From assembly GCF_003325955.1 (NCBI RefSeq), contig NZ_CP030929.1, positions 496,001 through 560,000 on the forward strand: a DNA stretch of 64,000 nucleotides, read 5' to 3'. Of the stretch, positions 27,567 through 35,462 are shown one piece after another. The notes under the pieces are model-generated. The model did no database searches, had not been told where the DNA came from, and worked only from the letters and a program-made list of their open reading frames with translations. The DNA comes from Aurantimicrobium sp. MWH-Uga1 (GTDB lineage Bacteria > Actinomycetota > Actinomycetes > Actinomycetales > Microbacteriaceae). Both the position numbers and the translations under genes were made by a program. The first letter of the stretch is position 1; each line of letters begins with the position of its first letter.

Positions 27567-28358
27567 TTAGTCCAGAGGGGTGACGTACGCAGAAGAAATT
27601 CCACCATCAACCAGGAAGGTAGATCCTGTAATGAAGGAGGAGTCATCACTTGCCAAGAACGCAACGGCTGCAGCTAGTTCTTCTGGTTTGGCGAAGCGTC
27701 CGATAGGGATGTGAACCAGACGACGCTGCGCCCTCTCAGGGTCCTTCGCAAAGAGTTCCTGAAGCAGGGGAGTGTTCACGGGCCCAGGGCACAGTGCGTT
27801 AACCCGGATTCCTTGACGAGCAAACTGAACACCCAGTTCACGGCTCATCGCAAGAACACCACCCTTGGACGCGGTGTAAGAGATCTGAGAAGTTGCAGAA
27901 CCCATCACAGCAACAAAAGAGGCGGTGTTAATGATCGAGCCGCTTTGCTGCTTGACCATGTGGCGCAGTGCAGCCCGAGAACACAGGTACACAGACTTGA
28001 GGTTCACATCCTGGACCTTGTTCCACGCAGGTAGTTCGGTTGTTTCGATGGAGTCATCATCGGGGGGAGAAATACCTGCGTTATTGAAGGCGATGTCTAC
28101 TGAGCCATAAACCTTAAACGCAGTATCGAAAAGGTTGTTGACCTGATCTTCATCTGTTACGTTCACCAGAACAAAAAGGCCACCTACTTCTGCAGCAGCT
28201 TTTTCTCCGGACACAGGGTCCATATCACCGATGACAACAGTTGCGCCTTCAGCAGCAAAGCGCTTGGCAGTGGCGAGCCCGATACCGCTTGCACCACCGG
28301 TAATGACAGCAACCTTGCCAGCAAGGCGCTGGGTGAGGTCTATTTTTTCGATACTCAT
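27567..28358 (-). CDS. Short-chain dehydrogenase/reductase (SDR, classical)
   Basis: 263 aa, strong AAAGGAG ribosome site. Rossmann motif TGGASGIGLATAKRFA, VVIGDMDP (acidic end of strand 2, favouring NAD), FNNAGISPP, catalytic Ser and Tyr-Lys in NTASFVAVMG and YTASKGGVLAMS, CPGPVNTPLL, and FITGSTFLVDGG. Encoded between the ALDH and the regulator of the gamma-glutamylation locus. I infer that it oxidises the terminal alcohol of a gamma-glutamylated amino alcohol to an aldehyde for the adjacent ALDH. The family alone does not prove this. Confidence 0.88.
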   Translation of the reverse strand: MSIEKIDLTQRLAGKVAVITGGASGIGLATAKRFAAEGATVVIGDMDPVSGEKAAAEVGGLFVLVNVTDEDQVNNLFDTAFKVYGSVDIAFNNAGISPPDDDSIETTELPAWNKVQDVNLKSVYLCSRAALRHMVKQQSGSIINTASFVAVMGSATSQISYTASKGGVLAMSRELGVQFARQGIRVNALCPGPVNTPLLQELFAKDPERAQRRLVHIPIGRFAKPEELAAAVAFLASDDSSFITGSTFLVDGGISSAYVTPLD

Positions 28359-28391
28359 TGTTTTCTCCTTTGTGAGGTTTATGAAAGTTGT

Positions 28392-29750
28392 TTAGTCAGC
28401 AGGGATGAAGACGTTTTTGGTCTCCGTAAATGCCAAAGCCGCATCGGGACCCAGCTCACGACCCAAACCGGATTGTTTGAAGCCGCCGAAGGGAGTGTTG
28501 TAGCGCACGGAAGAGTGCGAATTCACAGACAAGTTACCTGATTCCACACCGCGCGAAATACGGATGGCGCGGCCGACGTCTCGAGTCCAGATGGAACCTG
28601 ACAGGCCGTACTCCGTTGCGTTAGCGAGCTCAATCGCGTCTGCATCATCATCGAAAGGAAGCACCGTGACAACAGGGCCAAAGATTTCCTCAGTTGCACT
28701 CACGTGGTCACGAGATCCTGGAGTGAGGACTGTGGGAGCAAACCAATATCCTGCCCCCTCAGGTGCGGTGCCTCGAAATGCCACAGGAGCGTCACTGGGC
28801 ACATAGCGCGAAACACTGTCGTAGTGGTTCTTGTGCACCAGAGGTCCCATCTCTGTTGCCTCATCGCGGGGATCACCCACTTTGACGCCCTTGACGGCAG
28901 GCTCGAGATATTCCATGAACTTGTCATACACACTTCGCTGAACCAAGATGCGACTGCGAGCACAACAATCCTGCCCAGCGTTTTCAAAAACCCCGTAGGG
29001 AGCGGTTGCCGCCGCTTTTTCGATGTCAGCATCAGCAAAGACGATGTTGGCACTCTTACCGCCCAGTTCCAGCGTGACGCGCTTAATCTGGTCAGCAGCG
29101 CCTGCCATGATCCGCTTGCCTACCTCAGTTGAGCCGGTAAAGACGACTTTGCGAACGGTTGGGTTCGTGACGAAGCGCTCACCAACGACAGAACCTTTTC
29201 CGGGTAAAACTTGGAATAGTCCTTCGGGTAGCCCAGCTTGAAGTGCAAGTTCACCTAAGCGAATACTGGTCAGTGGAGTCCACTCGGCTGGTTTGAGGAC
29301 GACAGCATTTCCAGCCGCCAGTGCTGGAGCAAAACCCCACGAGGCAATGGTCATGGGGAAGTTCCATGGGGTAATGACCCCGACTACCCCAAGAGGTTCT
29401 TGGAAGGTAACATCGAGTCCGCCGGCGACAGGGATCTGCTTACCAAAGAGGCGCTCAGGTGTTGCTGAGTAGTATTCCAAGACATTGCGCACGTGTTCTG
29501 CTTCCCAGCGGGCTTGGCCGATGGGGTGGCCAGAGTTGCGTACTTCAAGTTGCGCCAGGTTTTCAACATCCGCATCAACCGCATCGGCGAATAAACGCAA
29601 CGCTGCTGCACGGTCTGCTGGGTTGCGTGTCGCCCACTCTTTTTGTGCTTTCTGGGCCTTATTGATGGCCTCATCGGTTTGTTCCAGGCTGAGGTGCTCA
29701 ATAGTTTCCCCGGCCTCTTCGGTAGCGGGGTTGATGATGGTGTAACTCAC
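28392..29750 (-). CDS. NAD-dependent aldehyde dehydrogenase of the gamma-glutamylation locus
   Basis: 452 aa. Visible are TPWNFPMTIASWGFAPALAAGN, the oxyanion Asn, VVFTGSTEVGKRIM, catalytic Glu in VTLELGGKSANIVFADAD, catalytic Cys in FENAGQDCCARSRI, EEIFGPVVTVLPF, and FGGFKQSGLGRE. Start ATG 29750 overlaps the stop of the C26 amidase by 4 nt, so the two are translationally coupled. The PuuC-like place after a glutamyl ligase and amidase suggests that it oxidises a gamma-glutamyl-aminoaldehyde to the corresponding acid. Betaine- or aminobutyraldehyde dehydrogenases are alternative annotations. Confidence 0.9.
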   Translation of the reverse strand: MSYTIINPATEEAGETIEHLSLEQTDEAINKAQKAQKEWATRNPADRAAALRLFADAVDADVENLAQLEVRNSGHPIGQARWEAEHVRNVLEYYSATPERLFGKQIPVAGGLDVTFQEPLGVVGVITPWNFPMTIASWGFAPALAAGNAVVLKPAEWTPLTSIRLGELALQAGLPEGLFQVLPGKGSVVGERFVTNPTVRKVVFTGSTEVGKRIMAGAADQIKRVTLELGGKSANIVFADADIEKAAATAPYGVFENAGQDCCARSRILVQRSVYDKFMEYLEPAVKGVKVGDPRDEATEMGPLVHKNHYDSVSRYVPSDAPVAFRGTAPEGAGYWFAPTVLTPGSRDHVSATEEIFGPVVTVLPFDDDADAIELANATEYGLSGSIWTRDVGRAIRISRGVESGNLSVNSHSSVRYNTPFGGFKQSGLGRELGPDAALAFTETKNVFIPAD

Positions 29751-30526
29751 GATGAGCTCCTTTGTGATGAGGAAAGACTGCGACGGTGGGTGAGGGCATA
29801 CTCGCGAGCTGCCTCAACGAGGCCTTCAAAGAGGCCTATGTCTTCAGGGGTTTGTTCTGGGTGCCACTGCACAGCTAGGCCAAACGGAACATCATCTAAC
29901 TGCAATGCCTCGATCACCCCGTCTTCAGTAGTGGCAACGACGGAGAGGCCTTCCCCGACTTCCCCGATGGCTTGGTGGTGGTACATCGCACCAACAGGGG
30001 AGGAGTTCCCCAAAACGTGTGCAAGAAGTGAGTCTTCTTTTACTTGTACAGGGATATGGCTAAAGTTTCCCTGCCCTTTTTGATATCGGTCATCTCCGAC
30101 AACTTCCGGCAGGTGTTGAATGAGATCTCCGCCACGAATCACGTTGAGCATTTGTGCGCCACGGCAGATGCCTAGGAAGGGGAGCTCTCGTTCAATAGCT
30201 GCTGAGAGGAGTTCATCTTCGAGTTTGTCTCTATCAGGGCGGGGTTCATCGGTGAGGGGGTGGGGTGTTTGGCCATAACGGGCTGGGTTGACGTCTTTTC
30301 CGCCGCAAATAATCAAGCCATCGAGGCCGTCAAGAATGGTGTTGGCGATTTCAGCGTTGACGGCCTGGGGCGGAATGAGCACAGCTATTCCGCCTGCTTT
30401 GTTAACTGCGTCAAAATACACCTTGGGTAGGAAGGCAGCCTGAACATCCCACACGCCTGAGGTGGCTTGTTCGAGGTAAGTGGTTAGCCCGATGACAGGC
30501 TGTGGTTTAGAGTCGTTCGAAGCCAC
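29747..30526 (-). CDS. Class I glutamine amidotransferase-like gamma-glutamyl hydrolase (C26, PuuD-like)
   Basis: 259 aa from GTG 30526, which has GGGAG 7 nt upstream; the longer open frame overlaps the ligase gene and is unlikely. The family cleaves gamma-glutamyl amides (PuuD releases GABA from gamma-glutamyl-GABA). Motifs: PVIGLTTYLEQ, LIICGGKDVNPARYG, nucleophile Cys121 in FLGICRGAQMLNVIRGGDL, and His222/Glu224 in VQWHPEQTPED. It overlaps the upstream ligase by 20 nt and the downstream ALDH by 4 nt. Here it probably removes glutamate from the oxidised product. Confidence 0.88.
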   Translation of the reverse strand: MASNDSKPQPVIGLTTYLEQATSGVWDVQAAFLPKVYFDAVNKAGGIAVLIPPQAVNAEIANTILDGLDGLIICGGKDVNPARYGQTPHPLTDEPRPDRDKLEDELLSAAIERELPFLGICRGAQMLNVIRGGDLIQHLPEVVGDDRYQKGQGNFSHIPVQVKEDSLLAHVLGNSSPVGAMYHHQAIGEVGEGLSVVATTEDGVIEALQLDDVPFGLAVQWHPEQTPEDIGLFEGLVEAAREYALTHRRSLSSSQRSSS

Positions 30527-31874
30527 GGACACGCTCCCAGTCGGTGATAGCTGCATCGTAAGCTGCCACTTCAATGCGGGCATAGTTGAGATAGTGATCA
30601 ACTACTTCTTGGCCAAAAGCTTTCTGGGCAATCTCTGACTGCGCGAAGAGTTCAGCGGCCTCGCGTAGGGTCGATGGAACACGTGGAGCGCCCCCGGTAT
30701 AGGCATTTCCGGTTGTGATTGGTTCGAGTTCCAGTTCGTTTTCGATACCGTGCAGTCCGGCTGCAATCAATGCAGCAACCGCGAGGTACTGGTTCACATC
30801 TCCACCAGGAACACGCTGCTCTACACGCATCGCGTGGCCTTGGCCCACCACACGCAATGAACACGTGCGGTTGTCGAGACCCCACGCAACTGCGGTGGGG
30901 GCAAAGCTGCCGTCAACGTAACGCTTGTAGGAGTTGATATTCGGTGCAAAGAACAATGAAAGTTCACGCATTGCAGCAATCTGACCTGCCAAGAAGTGGC
31001 GGAACAGTTTGCTCATTCCGTGTTCTTGGCTCTTGTCTGCGAACACAGGGTTGCCGTCGTTGTCACGCAGGCTGATGTGAATGTGGCATGAGTTTCCTTC
31101 GCGCTCATTGAATTTCGCCATAAAGGTCAATGATTTGCCGTGCTTATCGGCGATAACCTTTGCTCCGCTTTTGTATACGGAGTGGTTATCGCACGTAACG
31201 AGTGCATGGTCGTAGCGGAACGCGATTTCTTGCTGTCCCAGGTTGCATTCACCCTTGACGCCTTCGCAATACATTCCTGCTGCATCCATCGAATTGCGAA
31301 TGTCACGCAATAGGGGTTCCACGCGGGTTGAGGCCAGGAGGTCGTAATCCACGTTGTAGTCCGTGGAGGGACGCAGGTTGTCATACCCCTTGGCCCACGC
31401 TTCGCGGTAGGTGTCATCAAAAACAATGAATTCAAGTTCTGTTCCGACATAGGGGACCAATCCCAGTTCAGCTAGACGATTGATCTGAGTGCGCAGAATT
31501 TCACGAGGGGACTGCTTCACGGGGGTGTGGTCCAACCATTGCATATCTGCCATCACCATGGCTGTTCCTTCAAGCCAGGGTGCTGTTCGCAGCGTGCTCA
31601 TGTCGGGAATCATGGCCATATCTCCATAGCCGCGTTCCCAGCTGGAGATCGAATAACCATCAACGGTGTTGTTTTCCACGTCAACAGCAAAAAGATAATT
31701 GCAGCACTCAGCACCGTGTGACATGACGTCTTCCACAAACAAACGCGCAGAAACACGCTTACCCACCAAGCGGCCTTGCATGTCCGTAAATGAGACGATG
31801 ACGGTGTCTATGCTTCCGTCCTCGACGAGGGCTTTAAGCCCTTCAGGGGTGAGGTTTCCTGCGGCACTGGACAT
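30507..31874 (-). CDS. Glutamine synthetase-like gamma-glutamyl-amine ligase (GlnA3/GlnA4/PuuA group)
   Basis: 455 aa from ATG 31874 with GGAAGAG upstream; twelve further in-frame codons lack a ribosome site. GS fold: N-terminal beta-grasp (VSFTDMQGRLVGKRV), active-site VGTELEFIVFDD, GECNLGQQEIAFRYD, GNSCHIHISLRD, FAPNINSYKRYVDGSFAPT and VPGGDVNQYLAVAA. The adenylylation motif NLYDLP of housekeeping GlnA is not seen, and SCHIHISL replaces the GSGMHVH-type sequence. In Streptomyces such enzymes make gamma-glutamylpolyamines (GlnA3) or gamma-glutamylethanolamide (GlnA4). The divergent ethanolamine-type permease favours ethanolamine or another amino alcohol. Confidence 0.85.
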   Translation of the reverse strand: MSSAAGNLTPEGLKALVEDGSIDTVIVSFTDMQGRLVGKRVSARLFVEDVMSHGAECCNYLFAVDVENNTVDGYSISSWERGYGDMAMIPDMSTLRTAPWLEGTAMVMADMQWLDHTPVKQSPREILRTQINRLAELGLVPYVGTELEFIVFDDTYREAWAKGYDNLRPSTDYNVDYDLLASTRVEPLLRDIRNSMDAAGMYCEGVKGECNLGQQEIAFRYDHALVTCDNHSVYKSGAKVIADKHGKSLTFMAKFNEREGNSCHIHISLRDNDGNPVFADKSQEHGMSKLFRHFLAGQIAAMRELSLFFAPNINSYKRYVDGSFAPTAVAWGLDNRTCSLRVVGQGHAMRVEQRVPGGDVNQYLAVAALIAAGLHGIENELELEPITTGNAYTGGAPRVPSTLREAAELFAQSEIAQKAFGQEVVDHYLNYARIEVAAYDAAITDWERVRGFERL

Positions 31875-31915
31875 CGTCACTCTCTTCCTTGAGGTAGGTA
31901 TTTCAACCATTAGAC

Positions 31916-31940
31916 CACCCTATTGGGTGATGGCTGTCAA
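31916..31940 (-). promoter_or_regulatory. Candidate promoter/operator of the ligase operon
   Basis: On the minus strand a consensus -35 TTGACA lies at 31940-31935. Downstream of it is a palindrome of CACCC and GGGTG arms with a 4-nt centre (31916-31929), about 40-55 nt upstream of the ligase ATG. A palindrome directly after the -35 is a classic repressor site. The -10 is unclear (TCTAAT at 31914-31909 gives a long, 20-nt spacer). Confidence 0.45.
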
Positions 31941-31994
31941 GTCTTATCAGGTAAATAACAGATTTATTTTTGAAAAAATTTTTGTTAAAGGTAG

Positions 31995-32022
31995 TTACAA
32001 GAACCAATTTGAGGCATATAGT
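31995..32022 (+). promoter_or_regulatory. Candidate promoter of the ethanolamine-type permease
   Basis: TTACAA (31995-32000) and TATAGT (32017-32022) are separated by 16 nt, giving a leader of about 70 nt before ATG 32100. A 6-bp A/T-rich inverted repeat AAATAA/TTATTT (31953-31969) lies just upstream. Confidence 0.45.
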
Positions 32023-32099
32023 CATCTCCAAGGAATCTCACAGCGTTGTGTGCCTCGCCTCGTATAGAGGTGCTCAACCCGAGCAGAAGGAAATTGTAA

Positions 32100-33644
32100 A
32101 TGTCCAAAGACACCTTGAACGTCTCGGGTGTGACGTACACAACCGCAGACGCTAACTATTTCAAGAAACGGACGCTCAAGCGTTCTGCTGGATTGTGGGG
32201 CCTCTGGGGTCTCGCCGTCGCAGCAGTTATCTCTGGTGACTTCTCCGGATGGAACTTCGGAATTGGGTTCGCTGGCTTTGGTGGAATGCTGATCGCATTC
32301 GCCGTTTTGATCTTCATGTACTACGGAATGATGTTCAGCATCGGTGAAATGGCCGCTGCGATGCCTCACTCTGGTGGTGCTTACTCCTTCGCCCGATCTG
32401 CCCTGGGTCCCTGGGGCGGTCTGGCAACTGGGCTTGCGGAGACAATCGAGTACGTGGCAACCACTGCTGTTATCGTGTTCTTCTCTGCTTCTTATGCGAA
32501 CAGTATTACCGCAGAACTGCTGGGAGTGTCCCTGCCCATGTTCGTCTGGTACATCATTTTGTACGCAGTGTTTGTCTTGCTCAATGCTGCAGGGTCAAAC
32601 ATCTCATTCAAGTTCGCAATTGTGGTGTCCATCATCTCGATTGCTATCTTGCTGGTCTTCTCAGCAATGGCCCTTTTCTCCGGCAAGCTCGACTTTAACT
32701 CGCTGTGGAACATTGCTCCTGAAGAAGGACAGTCCGCATTCCTGCCATACGGTTGGTTGCCAATCCTCTTCGCTCTTCCCTACGCAATGTGGTTCTTCCT
32801 CGGTATTGAAGAGCTTCCACTGGCTGCAGAAGAATCTCACAACCCCGTTCGTGATATCCCACGTGCTGGTTTGATTGCTCGCACCACACTGATCATTACC
32901 GGTCTGTTGGTTCTCTTCCTCAACACTGCCTTGGTTGGTGCTGAAGAAATCAGTGCCGCCGGTGAGCCACTGCTTGATGGCTTCCGTGCCATGGTTGGTG
33001 ATGGTGCAGCTGCAGTCCTCGCATTGTTCGCACTCATTGGTTTGCTTGCTTCACTGCAAGGAATCATGTTTGCTTACGGACGTAACATGTACTCCCTGTC
33101 TCGTGCTGGTTACTACCCCAAGGTGTTCTCCCTCACCGGAAAACGCCAGACCCCTTATGTCGCATTGACCGTGGGCGCCATTATCGGTTTTGTCGCCTTG
33201 GTCACTGTTGACAGCCTGGGTGGTGCCGGTGGTGTTGCTGGAGCAATCGTGCTGAACATCGCTGTATGGGGTGCAGTAATTGCCTACGTGCTGCAGATGA
33301 TCTCCTTCATCGTTCTGCGCAAGAAGTTCCCCAAGGCAAACCGCCCCTACAAGAGCCCCTGGGGTATTCCTGGTGCTGTTATCGCAGCAACAGTATCGAT
33401 TGCAATCTTCTTCGGGTTCTTTATCAACGAACCCGCACGACCAGCAATCATCGCTATCGCTGTGATCTACGCCATCATGCTGCTGAGCTTCGCTGTCTAT
33501 GGTCGAAAGAATTTGATTCTTTCTCCCGAAGAGGAGTACGCAGTCTCAGGTGGTCTCCACGGTGACCCACAAAAGGAAGGTTACGGCGGAAAGGTTGAGG
33601 AAGAGCTCCTCGCCATGGACGGCGTAGACGACGACAAGAAATAA
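32100..33644 (+). CDS. Ethanolamine permease-type APC transporter
   Basis: 514 aa, about twelve helices, AAGGAAA ribosome site. The start KRSAGLWGLWGLAVAAVISG then DFSGWNFGIGFAGFGGMLI is the characteristic helix 1 region of ethanolamine permeases (Eat family). FSIGEMAAAMPHSGGAYSFAR, WFFLGIEELPLAAEESHNPVRDIPRA (helix 6 region) and SLQGIMFAYGRNMYSLSRAGYYPK also match that group. A roughly 40-residue charged C-terminal tail follows the last helix. It is transcribed divergently from the gamma-glutamyl ligase operon, which strongly links the substrate to that pathway. Other primary amines remain possible. Confidence 0.85.
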   Translation: MSKDTLNVSGVTYTTADANYFKKRTLKRSAGLWGLWGLAVAAVISGDFSGWNFGIGFAGFGGMLIAFAVLIFMYYGMMFSIGEMAAAMPHSGGAYSFARSALGPWGGLATGLAETIEYVATTAVIVFFSASYANSITAELLGVSLPMFVWYIILYAVFVLLNAAGSNISFKFAIVVSIISIAILLVFSAMALFSGKLDFNSLWNIAPEEGQSAFLPYGWLPILFALPYAMWFFLGIEELPLAAEESHNPVRDIPRAGLIARTTLIITGLLVLFLNTALVGAEEISAAGEPLLDGFRAMVGDGAAAVLALFALIGLLASLQGIMFAYGRNMYSLSRAGYYPKVFSLTGKRQTPYVALTVGAIIGFVALVTVDSLGGAGGVAGAIVLNIAVWGAVIAYVLQMISFIVLRKKFPKANRPYKSPWGIPGAVIAATVSIAIFFGFFINEPARPAIIAIAVIYAIMLLSFAVYGRKNLILSPEEEYAVSGGLHGDPQKEGYGGKVEEELLAMDGVDDDKK

Positions 33645-33657
33645 CAACAACACAGTT

Positions 33658-33694
33658 GGGGGTCGGTTCCTTGAGGGAACCGGCCCCCTTTTCT
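33658..33694 (+). terminator. Strong intrinsic terminator after the permease
   Basis: A 13-bp stem (33658-33670 with 33676-33688, one G-T pair), a 5-nt loop, then TTTTCT. The permease is therefore a single-gene transcript, isolated from the FKBP gene. Confidence 0.92.
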
Positions 33695-33710
33695 CTGACA
33701 GTATTGATGC

Positions 33711-34085
33711 ATGACTGAACACAACCTCACAAAGCCAGAAATCGATGCTCCTATGGAGCCAGCTCCCTCGGAGCTCGTTATCACCGACATCGTCGTGGGT
33801 GACGGTGCTGAAGCAACCCCCGGTGCAACCGTTGACGTTCACTACGTCGGTGTTGAATATGAAACCGGTGAAGAGTTTGATGCTTCCTGGAACCGAGGTG
33901 AATCCATCAACTTCCCCCTGCAGGCACTCATTTCCGGTTGGCAAGAAGGTATCCCTGGAATGAAGGTCGGCGGACGCCGTATGCTCGTATGCCCTCCAGC
34001 AAAGGCATACGGTCCAGCTGGTGGCGGACACCGCCTCTCTGGCAAGACCCTCATCTTCGTAATCGACCTGCTGGGCGTTAGCTAA
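33711..34085 (+). CDS. FKBP-type peptidyl-prolyl cis-trans isomerase
   Basis: 124 aa single FKBP domain with no signal peptide, so cytosolic. Visible are DIVVGDGAEATPGATVDVHYVG, FDASWNRGESINFPL, LISGWQEGIPGMKVGGRRML, PPAKAYGPAGGG and LIFVIDLLGV, containing the active-site aromatic and hydrophobic residues of the FKBP fold. Similar small FKBPs are common next to translation or stress genes in actinobacteria. It starts 2 nt upstream of the esterase gene in layout, suggesting a bicistronic unit. Confidence 0.93.
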   Translation: MTEHNLTKPEIDAPMEPAPSELVITDIVVGDGAEATPGATVDVHYVGVEYETGEEFDASWNRGESINFPLQALISGWQEGIPGMKVGGRRMLVCPPAKAYGPAGGGHRLSGKTLIFVIDLLGVS

Positions 34086-34087
34086 GT

Positions 34088-34774
34088 ATGACCTTTCCTG
34101 CCATCGACAGCACCGCTGTGCGCTGGTCAATACCACGCGAAAAGGTCGCCTCCGCTTTGGCCGAACGTCCCCTGCTTCTGATGATGCATGGCTACGGCTC
34201 GAACGAGGGTGACCTCTTCTCGTTGGGGCAATACATGCCCGAGGAATTTGTGATTGCGTCTCTTCGTGCTCCGTTGAGTGCTGGCCCGGGTTATGCCTGG
34301 TTCCAGATTGACTACGACGCAGAGAATGCGACTCTTCGACGTGACGTGAGCGAGGTGACGCGCTCCACACATCAACTGATTTCCTGGATCGATGAGCTCG
34401 AGGACGAAGTTGGCGGTTTTCAAGATGTTGCCCTGCTGGGCTTCTCCCAGGGTGGGGTTATGCTCACCCAGCTCTTCCGTCACCAGCCAGAGCGTTTTAG
34501 CGCTGGAGTATTCTTAGCTAGCTTCGCCGTGGATGACACCACAGAAGGTGGGAAAGAACGCGATGCTGCGCTCGCTGCGGTTAAGCCACCCATTTTCTGG
34601 GGCAGAGATCCTCAAGACCCCGTGATTACCCCCGACCTCATTGAATTTACTCGTCGTTGGCTTCCGGCACATTTTGATGTTGATGCACAGCTTTATGCTC
34701 ACGTTGGGCACGGGCTATCTCTAGAAGAAATTGAAGACGCTACCGCCTTCCTCAGAAAGCACGTCGGGCTTTAG
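34088..34774 (+). CDS. Phospholipase/carboxylesterase family alpha/beta hydrolase
   Basis: 228 aa. Nucleophile Ser in LLGFSQGGVMLTQLF, LLLMMHGYGSNEGDLFSL (oxyanion region), RAPLSAGPGYAWF, catalytic Asp probably in GRDPQDPVI, and His in VGHGLSLEEIE. The pattern belongs to the abhydrolase 2 (carboxylesterase/acyl-protein thioesterase) family. Substrate unknown. It begins 2 nt after the FKBP stop, and its TAG overlaps the stop codon of the convergent DUF167 gene. Confidence 0.88.
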   Translation: MTFPAIDSTAVRWSIPREKVASALAERPLLLMMHGYGSNEGDLFSLGQYMPEEFVIASLRAPLSAGPGYAWFQIDYDAENATLRRDVSEVTRSTHQLISWIDELEDEVGGFQDVALLGFSQGGVMLTQLFRHQPERFSAGVFLASFAVDDTTEGGKERDAALAAVKPPIFWGRDPQDPVITPDLIEFTRRWLPAHFDVDAQLYAHVGHGLSLEEIEDATAFLRKHVGL

Positions 34775-34992
34775 TCGTCAATTTCAATCTGTTTGATGCG
34801 TGACGTGTGACCACGCACCACTCGAACGCGAGACTTGGCAGTGCTGTAGTGCTCAGCAATCAATTTCACAACAGCCTCATTGGCGCCGCCATCGATTGCT
34901 TTTTCTTTCACAAAGACAACAAGTCCTTCGGCATCCTCTTCAATGAGAGGTCCTTTGCTGCTGCCAGGTTTGACCCGAACAACAATGCGCAT
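34771..34992 (-). CDS. DUF167 / YggU family protein
   Basis: 73 aa from ATG 34992 (MRIVVRVKPGSSKGPLI). The conserved VKEKAIDGGANEAVVKLIAE and RVVRGHTSRIKQIEI match the DUF167 fold. The function of the family is unknown. The stop TAA overlaps the plus-strand esterase stop. It is 5 nt downstream of the DUF805 gene, so probably the end of that minus-strand operon. Confidence 0.85.
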   Translation of the reverse strand: MRIVVRVKPGSSKGPLIEEDAEGLVVFVKEKAIDGGANEAVVKLIAEHYSTAKSRVRVVRGHTSRIKQIEIDD

Positions 34993-34997
34993 GGAAA

Positions 34998-35390
34998 TTA
35001 CTTGGCGAGGTAGGGGGCGCCGTACTTGTTTGAGCCAGGCTGGCTGGGCTGCAACATGAACACCAGCTCGATAATCCAGCCCACACTGGGAATGAGAAAG
35101 AGCAGGAAGAACCAACCGCTAACGCCCTGGTCGTGAAGTCTACGCACGGTCACAGTAATGGTCAGTAACCACAAGAACACGGCAATGGCACCAGCTGCGA
35201 TGAGGAAAGGGAACAATGCCCAGACATCACCCTGACGCACCATCATGGCGACAAGGACCACCGGGATAACTGCCACTAAGGAGACGATGAAAACGAACAA
35301 TCTCCAGTACCAATACTCTGAGCGAGGGGAGCGGCCCTGGAGCTTATTGAACTTGGAAAAGACGGACTGAATAGCTTCTGCAAAACTCAT
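34998..35390 (-). CDS. DUF805 membrane protein (copy A)
   Basis: 130 aa from ATG 35390 (MSFAEAIQSVFSKFNKLQGR); an in-frame upstream extension covers the hairpin region and is unlikely. DUF805 hallmarks: FNKLQGRSPRSEYWYWRLF, three to four membrane helices, VRRLHDQGVSGWFFLLFLIPSVGWIIELVFML. Function unknown; members are often multicopy. A paralogue lies immediately upstream (copy B, 35463-35825). Confidence 0.88.
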   Translation of the reverse strand: MSFAEAIQSVFSKFNKLQGRSPRSEYWYWRLFVFIVSLVAVIPVVLVAMMVRQGDVWALFPFLIAAGAIAVFLWLLTITVTVRRLHDQGVSGWFFLLFLIPSVGWIIELVFMLQPSQPGSNKYGAPYLAK

Positions 35391-35414
35391 GCATCCATCT
35401 TCTCGCATTAAGCG

Positions 35415-35447
35415 ACTGCTGCCTCCCACATTGTGGGAGGCAGCAGT
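35415..35447. other. 15-bp perfect inverted repeat between the two DUF805 genes
   Basis: 35415-35429 pairs with 35433-35447 without mismatch around a 3-nt loop. No T-run follows on either strand. It may be a processing or stability hairpin in a DUF805 B-A transcript, or a protein-binding palindrome. Confidence 0.7.
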
Positions 35448-35462
35448 AATAGCGACAGATAT

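Noticed and set aside
30507..31874. Housekeeping glutamine synthetase GlnA
   Set aside because: Lacks the adenylylation motif, has SCHIHISL in place of the GSGMHVH-type segment, and lies in an operon with a gamma-glutamyl amidase and ALDH.
33546..34370. 274-codon minus-strand frame over the FKBP and esterase genes
   Set aside because: Shadow spanning two genes and the strong terminator at 33658-33694; no motif.
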